Assembly: GCF_910584465.1 (NCBI RefSeq)
Contig: NZ_CAJUBK010000048.1
Coordinates: forward strand, 1 to 16,523
Length of the DNA stretch: 16,523 bases
Reading direction: 5' to 3'
Source of the DNA: an uncultured Oscillibacter sp.
Lineage (GTDB): Bacteria; Bacillota; Clostridia; Oscillospirales; Oscillospiraceae
Each line of letters starts with the position of its first letter. The first letter of the stretch is position 1. Both the position numbers and the translations under genes were made by a program. The notes under the pieces are model-generated. The model was not told the origin of the DNA, ran no database searches, and saw only the letters and a program-made list of their open reading frames with translations. Below are positions 6,584 to 11,145 of this stretch, piece by piece.

Positions 6584-7385
6584 TGTCGATCCTCCGTGCC
6601 ATGTGATGGATGTCCTCCTGCAAAAACAGGGAGGCCACGCCCTCGAAATCCTCCGCCCGGTCGCTGACGTAGAACTCCGCCGACCCCCGCCGCCCCGACG
6701 GGGCCCGGAGCCCCCGGGATGTGAGCAGGCGCTTGAGCTCGAAGGCGGACTCCTCCCCCGCGGAGACCAGGGCGACCCCCGGCCCGCAGATCTGGGCGAT
6801 CACGTCCTCCAAAAGCGGATAGTGGGTGCAGCCCAGGATCAGCGTGTCCGCCCCCCACTCCAGCACGGGGGCCAGGTACTCCCGCGCCACGGTCTCAATG
6901 ACCACGTCCCCGGGCCGGAAGCGCCCGTTCTCCACCAGGGGGACGAACAGCGGGCAGGGCCGGCAGAAGACCTCCACCTCCGGGTCCAGCCGCCGCAGCG
7001 CCGCCTCATAGGCCCCGGAGCGGACGGAGGCCAGGGTGGCGATCGTGCCCACCCGGCGGCTCTGCGTCACCGCCAGGCTCCGGCGGCAGGCAGGCTCCAC
7101 CACGCCCACGATGGGCAGGTCGTTCTCCGCCTGGAGGGTGTCCAGGGAGGTGGTGGACACGGTGCCGCAGGCGATGACCACCGCCTTGAGGTCGAAGGAC
7201 CGGAGGAAGCGCAGGTCCTGCCGGGCGTACCTCAGCAGGGTCTCCCGGGAGCGGCCTCCGTAAGGGACGCGGGCGGTGTCGCCGAAATAGATCAGATCCT
7301 CCTCCGGCAGGATGCGCCGCAGGACCCGCACCGCCGTCAGGCCGCCGAGGCCGGAGTCGAACACGCCGATGGGACGTGTATCCAT
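6570..7385 (-). CDS. murI: Glutamate racemase
   Basis: 271 residues. Interconverts L- and D-glutamate to supply D-Glu for peptidoglycan. Start ATG 7385 is preceded by GAGGAG at 8 nt; a longer open frame to 7433 lacks such support. MDTRPIGVFDSGLGGLTAVR is the classic N-terminus (Asp10, Ser11). The two catalytic cysteines sit in ACGTVSTTS (Cys73) and LGCTHYPLL (Cys186). YFGDTARVPYG (33-43) is the conserved substrate-side stretch. The first motif reads ACGT rather than the textbook ACNT, a variant I recall from Clostridia. First gene of the operon murI-DUF1934-argS; its promoter is at 7451-7479. Confidence 0.96.
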   Translation of the reverse strand: MDTRPIGVFDSGLGGLTAVRVLRRILPEEDLIYFGDTARVPYGGRSRETLLRYARQDLRFLRSFDLKAVVIACGTVSTTSLDTLQAENDLPIVGVVEPACRRSLAVTQSRRVGTIATLASVRSGAYEAALRRLDPEVEVFCRPCPLFVPLVENGRFRPGDVVIETVAREYLAPVLEWGADTLILGCTHYPLLEDVIAQICGPGVALVSAGEESAFELKRLLTSRGLRAPSGRRGSAEFYVSDRAEDFEGVASLFLQEDIHHMARRIDIDQY

Positions 7386-7406
7386 TGCCGTCACTCCTCT
7401 CATCCA

Positions 7407-7425
7407 GGAGGCCGGAGGGGCCTCC
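7407..7425 (-). other. Hairpin in the murI 5' UTR
   Basis: Perfect 7-bp inverted repeat GGAGGCC (7407-7413) / GGCCTCC (7419-7425) with a 5-nt loop, located between the presumed transcription start (about 7444) and the murI RBS. One arm on the mRNA reads GGCCTCC and could sequester or mimic an RBS; it may also simply stabilise the mRNA. The regulatory role is uncertain. Confidence 0.4.
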
Positions 7426-7450
7426 CGGCGCAAATCGCTCTGAGTTATGT

Positions 7451-7479
7451 ATTATACTATGAGAGCCCGTTGGCCGCAA
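7451..7479 (-). promoter_or_regulatory. Promoter of murI-DUF1934-argS
   Basis: On the minus strand a perfect TATAAT (7456-7451) is preceded after 17 bp by TTGCGG (7479-7474). The predicted start, near 7444, gives a 5' UTR of about 58 nt. The -35 is only half consensus, but the A+T-rich context supports a promoter. It is divergent from the promoter of the 142-residue orphan. Confidence 0.65.
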
Positions 7480-7533
7480 GACAGATTTTAGTCTTTTTGC
7501 CCTCTTTTTTATCTGGAATTTTCCCTCCCGGTC

Positions 7534-7542
7534 TGTTATAAT
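7534..7542 (+). promoter_or_regulatory. Extended -10 promoter of the 142-residue orphan gene
   Basis: TGtTATAAT (TG at 7534-7535, perfect -10 at 7537-7542) is an extended -10 element. The -35 region (around 7514-7519, TGGAAT) is poor, which is typical of extended -10 promoters. The leader to ATG 7597 would be about 48 nt. The preceding T-rich stretch (7486-7526) may act as an UP-like element. Confidence 0.6.
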
Positions 7543-7596
7543 CAAGCCGTATGCAAAGATCCGCCGCCATCGGCGCCGTTAGGAGGGGGCATCGCC

Positions 7597-8025
7597 ATGA
7601 AAATCGAGCTGACGGAACGACAGTACCGCTATCTGCTGGACCTGGTCTACATAGGCAACTGGGTGCTCAATTCCACCAGGGAGGACGACCGCATCAAAGA
7701 ATACGACCAGGTGGAGAGCCTGATCTTCTCCCACTGCCTCCGCCTGGGCATGAAGAAGCTGGTAGAGCTGTACCAGGGGGAGCTGATCCCCTCCCGGGCC
7801 TTCGCCAACGGCGGCATCCACGAGGCCATCGAGAACTATGAGGACGTGGTCTTCTATGAGATCCTGGCGGAGGAGCTGGCCCTGCGGGACCTGGACGGCG
7901 AGCCCCTGACGCGGGAGAACTACGGGGCCCTCATGGAACGCATCGACACCTATCTGGACGAGTTCGACGAACACGGCACGGAGCACATCTCCATCGACCT
8001 GGACGAGTCCGGGCCGCCCGTATGA
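7597..8025 (+). CDS. Conserved-looking acidic orphan protein, function unknown
   Basis: 142 residues from ATG 7597, with AGGAGG(GGG) just upstream and a promoter at 7534. I do not recognise a family. The sequence is hydrophilic, strongly acidic and mostly helical. The N-terminal half contains YRYLLDLVYIGNWVLNST, then a helix with FSHCLRLGMKKLVELYQ. The C-terminal half is a Glu/Asp-rich helix pair (YEDVVFYEILAEELALRDL; MERIDTYLDEFDEHGTEH), ending with alternating acidic residues (ISIDLDES). No signal peptide, membrane segment or metal motif. It stands alone between divergent murI and the convergent hydrolase gene, so it appears monocistronic. Codon use and G+C resemble the neighbours. Its stop codon lies in the loop of hairpin A. 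Confidence 0.75.
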   Translation: MKIELTERQYRYLLDLVYIGNWVLNSTREDDRIKEYDQVESLIFSHCLRLGMKKLVELYQGELIPSRAFANGGIHEAIENYEDVVFYEILAEELALRDLDGEPLTRENYGALMERIDTYLDEFDEHGTEHISIDLDESGPPV

Positions 8026-8035
8026 CGGGCGGCCC
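8011..8035 (+). other. Hairpin A straddling the stop codon of the orphan gene
   Basis: Perfect 10-bp inverted repeat GGGCCGCCCG (8011-8020) / CGGGCGGCCC (8026-8035), loop TATGA. The TGA stop (8023-8025) is in the loop, so the stem begins in the last codons. No U-tract follows, but it leads directly into two further hairpins. Confidence 0.7.
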
Positions 8036-8036
8036 C

Positions 8037-8066
8037 AGGCTGTCGAAAACGTCTTTTCGACAGCCT
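8037..8066 (+). other. Hairpin B, perfect 13-bp stem
   Basis: AGGCTGTCGAAAA (8037-8049) / TTTTCGACAGCCT (8054-8066), loop CGTC. The stem is perfect. Its arms contain the string CTGTCGAAAA, related to the start of the repeated core element on the minus strand (TCAGnnTGTCGAAAA). Confidence 0.75.
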
Positions 8067-8070
8067 GAGC

Positions 8071-8110
8071 AAGTTTTCAGGACTTTTTTGAAAGTCCTGA
8101 AAACTTTTTT
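8071..8110 (+). terminator. Rho-independent terminator of the orphan gene (hairpin C)
   Basis: Perfect 16-bp inverted repeat AAGTTTTCAGGACTTT (8071-8086) / AAAGTCCTGAAAACTT (8091-8106) with a 4-nt loop, ending in six T (8105-8110). This is the clearest plus-strand intrinsic terminator in the window, 45 nt after the orphan's stop codon. Confidence 0.9.
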
Positions 8111-8114
8111 ATCG

Positions 8115-8234
8115 AAAACGAGAGGGACCCTTCCTGGGTCCCTCTCGTAACGCTCCTCCTTCCCGTCGATGGAGTCCTCCCTACTTTTTTGACATTCTGA
8201 AAGGAGGCCCTCCGCCGCTGGCGGAGGGCCTCCT
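8115..8234 (-). repeat. Composite 3'-end element, copy 1 (terminator of the serine hydrolase)
   Basis: In the minus direction: hairpin E (15-bp stem, 8234-8220 / 8216-8202, 3-nt loop), then the 41-nt core (8201-8161) beginning TTCAGAATGTC and ending CATCGACGGGA, then hairpin D (perfect 12-bp stem, 8147-8136 / 8130-8119, loop of 5), then TTTTCGAT. The last stem plus T-run gives a minus-strand intrinsic terminator 48 nt or more after the hydrolase stop (8283). The same arrangement recurs at 12609-12729; the cores match at 31 of 41 positions without gaps. Confidence 0.75.
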
Positions 8235-8282
8235 CATCTCTTCCATCCCTTATCGGTATCGATCCAAGGCCCGCTCCCGGGC

Positions 8283-10364
8283 TTATCGGAACGTCATCCG
8301 GAACGCTGCGCCGGGATCCCCGGCGAAGACCGCCAGCCCGTCCTCCGGCAGCTCCACGGAACGGTCCCCCCTCAGGACGGAGGAGGCCGCGATGCCGCCC
8401 TCGCTGTCGTAGACCCAGAACCCGGCGTCCTCCGGCAGTTGGACCGTCATGGTCTTCCCGGCGGCGCCGGCCCCGATCTTATACCAGCGGGCATAGCCGT
8501 CCGGCCCGACCGTGCAGGCGGCGCGGCCATCCTTCCCGATGGAGAGCTCCGGCACCGCCTCCAGATCCATGGCCACGCTGCCATTGGACTGCTCCATCCA
8601 GAGCACGCCGTCCCCGTCCCGGCGGAACGTCACGTCCACGCCGTCCCGGCCCGCGGTGCCGGGGATCTGGGGGGCGTACTGGGCATGGTCCTCGTCCACG
8701 ATCTTCATGGACCCGGTGTAGCCCGGGACGCTCTCCGGCGCGGGGACGTCCTGCGCCGCCTCGGCCGCCATGGCCGCGCCGAGGACGGCGTACACCTGGG
8801 AGCTGTACCGCTCGTTCACGGGGACCACGCTGGTCTCGCTCATCCGCGTGTCCCAAAGGGCCTGGAGCTCCGGGGAGATCTCGTTCTCCGGCAGCTTCAT
8901 GGCGGTATAGCTGTTCCCGGGCAGGCCGGTCAGGCCGGGGAGATCCGTGAAGGTCCATTGGCGGAGATAGGTCTGGCCGTTGTCCTCCTCCACCAGGTAC
9001 ACGGCGGCGGTCCCCTCCTCGTCCCGGAACGAGCCGTCGCTGTGATAGGTGAAGACCTGGTCCGGGACGCCCGGCATGGTCGTGTAGTGCAGCGTCAGCT
9101 CCCCGTCCTTCGCCACGTCGATCTTGTAGGTATACAGCGAGGCGTAATAGCCGGAGAGCTCCGTCAGCTCCTCGGGCATGGCGGCGGGCTCGGCCTCCGG
9201 CAGGGCCAGCGGCGTCTGGTCCACCTCCACGCCCTTGGCCTCCAGCGCCTCCACCAGCATCATGGAGGCCGCCAGCTCATCGTACGTGGACACGCCGCCG
9301 GAGCTGACCACCGCCGCCGCCAGATCATGCTCCGGCAGGACCACCAGGCCCGCATGGTAATACTGGGTGTCGCCGCCCTTCACCAGGGCGGTGATGCCGC
9401 TCTGGGCGAAGGGATACCACTCCACGTTGTCCCAGCCCAGCCCGAAGGCCAGCGCGTCCGGGCCCTCCTCCGGCCAGAGGCCCCTGGCGTACTCCGGCGC
9501 GGCCATGGCGTCCAGGGAGGCTCCTCCCAGCAGCTCCCCGCCCGTCAGCGCGCCGCCGAAGCGGGCCAGGTCCTCCGCCGTGGCGTAGATCCCGCCGGCG
9601 CCCACGATGCCCAGGCAGTCCATGGGCATGGGGCCGCTCTCCCCCGCCTGGTAGGCATCGACGACCCGGTCCCTGGCGTCCCCGCCCAGGATCCCCGCGG
9701 GGGTATAGGTCTCCTCCAGCCCGGCGGGGGCGAAGACGTTCTCCTGGAGGTACGCCTCGAAGTCCATGCCCGAGACCGCTTCCACCACCAGCTCGGCCAG
9801 GGTGAACCCGTCGTTGCAGTAAACGCTGTACGCGCCGGGATCCGCCTTGAGCCGCTGCCCGGCCAGCACGTCCAGCAGCCGGTCCGCCGCCGCGGTGCTG
9901 GCGTCCTCCAAGAGCAGGGCGCTGCTCATGCTGGAGCCCATCAGGCCGGAGGAGTGGTCCAGCAGCATCCGGACGGTGATGTCCTGATAGCGGGGGTCCG
10001 CCATCTTGAACGCGGGCAGATAGGCGGTGACCGGCTCGTCCAGGGACAGCTCCCCCCGCTCGGCCAGCTGCATCACGGCCACGGTGGTGTAGATCTTGCT
10101 GACGGATCCCACGCCATAGAGGTCCTTGCCGCCGGCGGGAGCCTCCGAGGACGGCGGGACGCTGCTGCCGCTCTCCGCGATCTCCCCGTCCTGCCATACC
10201 GCCCAGGCGATCTGGGCGGCCTGGCCGTAGGTCATGGCGGCCTCGGCAGCGGCCTTGGCGCCGGCGGCCCCGTCCTGCTCCGCCGCCAGGGCGGGGACAG
10301 AGAGGCTCAGGCTCAAGGCCAGGGCCAGCAGCAGCGCACTGAGGGTCTGGATCTTCTGTTTCAT
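8283..10364 (-). CDS. Secreted serine hydrolase, beta-lactamase/PBP4*-like fold
   Basis: 693 residues from ATG 10364. This start is preferred over longer frames because it opens directly into a signal peptide (MKQK, hydrophobic helix 7-26, cleavage likely after ALA or ALAA at 27-28) and has a purine-rich RBS upstream. The N-terminal half is a class C beta-lactamase/transpeptidase-like domain (PF00144) with all catalytic motifs: SVSK (87-90, nucleophile Ser87, base Lys90), YCN (182-184) and HAG (337-339). Residues about 430-693 form additional beta-rich segments of unknown function, as in many PBP4*-type esterases. There is no C-terminal membrane anchor or LPXTG, so the product is probably released or surface-held. 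The substrate may be a D-Ala-containing peptide, an ester or a beta-lactam; it cannot be decided from sequence. Monocistronic, with two candidate promoters upstream and the composite terminator downstream. Confidence 0.9.
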   Translation of the reverse strand: MKQKIQTLSALLLALALSLSLSVPALAAEQDGAAGAKAAAEAAMTYGQAAQIAWAVWQDGEIAESGSSVPPSSEAPAGGKDLYGVGSVSKIYTTVAVMQLAERGELSLDEPVTAYLPAFKMADPRYQDITVRMLLDHSSGLMGSSMSSALLLEDASTAAADRLLDVLAGQRLKADPGAYSVYCNDGFTLAELVVEAVSGMDFEAYLQENVFAPAGLEETYTPAGILGGDARDRVVDAYQAGESGPMPMDCLGIVGAGGIYATAEDLARFGGALTGGELLGGASLDAMAAPEYARGLWPEEGPDALAFGLGWDNVEWYPFAQSGITALVKGGDTQYYHAGLVVLPEHDLAAAVVSSGGVSTYDELAASMMLVEALEAKGVEVDQTPLALPEAEPAAMPEELTELSGYYASLYTYKIDVAKDGELTLHYTTMPGVPDQVFTYHSDGSFRDEEGTAAVYLVEEDNGQTYLRQWTFTDLPGLTGLPGNSYTAMKLPENEISPELQALWDTRMSETSVVPVNERYSSQVYAVLGAAMAAEAAQDVPAPESVPGYTGSMKIVDEDHAQYAPQIPGTAGRDGVDVTFRRDGDGVLWMEQSNGSVAMDLEAVPELSIGKDGRAACTVGPDGYARWYKIGAGAAGKTMTVQLPEDAGFWVYDSEGGIAASSVLRGDRSVELPEDGLAVFAGDPGAAFRMTFR

Positions 10365-10422
10365 GTCGTTCCCTTTCCCGCTCCGGCTCTCCCGCCGGGG
10401 CGCCTTCGAAATCTGCTGTATC

Positions 10423-10453
10423 AGGATACACCTTCCACCAGGGGGAAAGTCAA
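10423..10453 (-). promoter_or_regulatory. Proximal promoter candidate of the serine hydrolase
   Basis: Minus strand: TTGACT (10453-10448), 19-bp spacer, TATCCT (10428-10423), the latter within the small palindrome GTATCctGATAC. The start would be near 10416, about 50 nt before ATG 10364. The string TCTTGACTTT here is an exact 10-nt copy of the one in the distal promoter. The 19-bp spacer is long, so activity may need an activator. Confidence 0.45.
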
Positions 10454-10548
10454 GAGATAAAACGTTAAATTTTCGATCCCGTGCCTCCCGTCCCCCCGGG
10501 GCAGGCGTCCGGCCGGGGAATACCGGCCAAATTCTGATGTTTAACACA

Positions 10549-10577
10549 AGGATACTCTCCGGACATGCTAAAGTCAA
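10549..10577 (-). promoter_or_regulatory. Distal promoter candidate of the serine hydrolase
   Basis: Minus strand: TTGACT (10577-10572), ideal 17-bp spacer, TATCCT (10554-10549). It would give a leader of about 180 nt. The -35 overlaps the left arm and loop of the nested palindrome 10567-10597, so a protein bound there would compete with RNA polymerase. Confidence 0.5.
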
Positions 10578-10597
10578 GAAAAATTCTGAACTTTAGC
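10567..10597. promoter_or_regulatory. Nested palindrome between hydrolase and XRE gene, candidate operator
   Basis: GCTAAAGT (10567-10574) and ACTTTAGC (10590-10597) form a perfect 8-bp inverted repeat; inside it AGAA (10577-10580) and TTCT (10584-10587) form a second one. The site ends 23 bp before the XRE start (10620) and overlaps the distal hydrolase -35. In addition, AAATTCTGA occurs twice (10529-10537 and 10581-10589), 52 bp apart, about five helical turns. Likely bound by the adjacent XRE protein (inferred). Confidence 0.5.
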
Positions 10598-10619
10598 GAA
10601 TGACGGAGGGAGGATCCTG

Positions 10620-10886
10620 ATGAAGATCTATGATTACAACGGGAAAAAGAACATCTCCGGGGACCGCATCCGGGCAGCCCGGAAGAAGCGCCGCCTGACC
10701 CAGGAGGATCTGGCGGCCAGGATGCAGCTGTCCGGGGTGACGCTGGAGCGGGACAGCATCAGCCGGATCGAGATCGGGACCCGCTTCGTCCCCGATTATG
10801 AGCTCCTGATCTTCGCCCGGGTGCTGCGGGTATCCGTGGATCAGCTTTTGGGCGCCGAGGAGCTTGACGGCGGGGCCAAGCCGTGA
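10620..10886 (+). CDS. Small XRE-family HTH regulator
   Basis: 88 residues. Start ATG 10620 with GGAGGGAGG upstream. It opens with MKIYDYNGKKNISGDRIRAA, a form common in small clostridial XRE proteins, then the HTH (RRLTQEDLAARMQLSGVTLE, recognition region RDSISRIEIGTRFVPDYEL) and the closing helix LIFARVLRVSVDQLLG (residues 64-79). No extra domain. It is divergent from the secreted hydrolase; the 255-bp gap between them holds the nested palindrome and the hydrolase promoters, which makes the hydrolase and itself plausible targets. The promoter of the downstream ABC-F gene lies at its own 3' end (-35 inside the last codons), so the ABC-F gene can be expressed independently. Confidence 0.87.
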   Translation: MKIYDYNGKKNISGDRIRAARKKRRLTQEDLAARMQLSGVTLERDSISRIEIGTRFVPDYELLIFARVLRVSVDQLLGAEELDGGAKP

Positions 10887-10892
10887 TATACT
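10864..10892 (+). promoter_or_regulatory. Promoter of the ABC-F leader and gene
   Basis: TTGACG (10864-10869), exact 17-bp spacer, TATACT (10887-10892), with an extended -10 TG at 10884-10885. This is one of the best promoters in the window. It is embedded in the end of the XRE gene, whose TGA stop (10884-10886) abuts the -10. The start would be about 10899, giving an ABC-F leader of roughly 245 nt. Confidence 0.8.
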
Positions 10893-10907
10893 CCCCCTGA
10901 ACAGATT

Positions 10908-11037
10908 GGAAGGGGTGGGAACGTGAGAATGACTTCCTGCTGAAAACCAAGTCCTTTGGTTCCCGGCGCCGCCATGTGCGGGGCCGGGGCGGCAGCGTGC
11001 CGCCGCGCGGAGAAGTCCTCTCGTTCCCAGCCCTTCC
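10908..11037 (+). promoter_or_regulatory. Structured leader RNA of the ABC-F gene (long-range stem with inner hairpins)
   Basis: The segment 10908-10936 (starting GGAAGGGGTGGGAACG) is complementary, over about 26 positions with one 3-nt bulge and few mismatches, to 11012-11037 (ending GTTCCCAGCCCTTCC). Enclosed are three hairpins: AACCAA/TTGGTT (10945-10961), CCCGGC/GCCGGG (10962-10988) and GGCGGCA/TGCCGCC (10988-11004, 3-nt loop; base 10988 can belong to only one of the last two). The RBS and start of the short upstream ORF are in the 5' arm. Such leaders are known from antibiotic-inducible ABC-F and rRNA methylase genes, where ribosome stalling refolds the RNA; that this one works so is inferred. 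Confidence 0.7.
10923..10943 (+). CDS. Putative leader peptide upstream of the ABC-F gene
   Basis: A six-codon ORF, GTG AGA ATG ACT TCC TGC then TGA (MRMTSC), with AAGGGG ending 7 nt before the GTG; an alternative start is the ATG at 10929 (MTSC). It begins about 25 nt after the predicted transcription start and lies inside the 5' arm of the long leader stem. Its stop codon is immediately followed by the AACCAA hairpin. A ribosome stalled here would open the long stem. It is far too short for homology evidence; the case rests on position, RBS and structure. Confidence 0.5.
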   Translation: MRMTSC

Positions 11038-11050
11038 GCCATACCGTCCT

Positions 11051-11071
11051 GCCGCCCGTTTTTGGGGCGGC
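11051..11071 (+). other. Leader hairpin with T-rich loop
   Basis: GCCGCCC (11051-11057) / GGGCGGC (11065-11071), loop GTTTTTG. No U-tract follows. The string GGGGCGGC occurs both here (11064-11071) and inside the leader (10986-10993), so GCCGCCC could pair with either; this is a possible switch between alternative folds. Confidence 0.5.
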
Positions 11072-11091
11072 TCATGTCGTGCTGTGACGGG

Positions 11092-11125
11092 CCGCGGGAG
11101 GTCTTCCCGCGGTCTTCATCTTTTC
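11092..11125 (+). terminator. Possible attenuator terminator before the ABC-F gene
   Basis: Perfect 8-bp stem CCGCGGGA (11092-11099) / TCCCGCGG (11105-11112) with a 5-nt loop, followed by TCTTCATCTTTTC (eight T in thirteen), 20 nt before the ABC-F start and ahead of its RBS (AAGGAG 11131-11136). The U-tract is imperfect, so it may be a partial terminator that acts only in the uninduced fold. Confidence 0.5.
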
Positions 11126-11145
11126 ACGGCAAGGAGATGACGCGT

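Noticed and set aside
7386..7596. T-box riboswitch upstream of the operon containing argS
   Set aside because: I see neither a T-box sequence nor a specifier stem; the 5' UTR is only about 58 nt with a small hairpin.
8011..8234. Possible CRISPR array
   Set aside because: The repeats are inverted hairpins of different sequence, not evenly spaced direct repeats with unique spacers, and there is no cas gene.
7597..8282. Insertion sequence or integrated element between murI and the hydrolase
   Set aside because: The hairpins do not frame a transposase, no target-site duplication is seen and base composition matches the surroundings.
8439..10460. 673-codon plus-strand open frame
   Set aside because: Antisense to the secreted hydrolase, which has a signal peptide and all three catalytic motifs; the antisense product has none.
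10593..11075. 160-codon minus-strand open frame
   Set aside because: Antisense to the XRE gene and the structured leader; no RBS and no domain.
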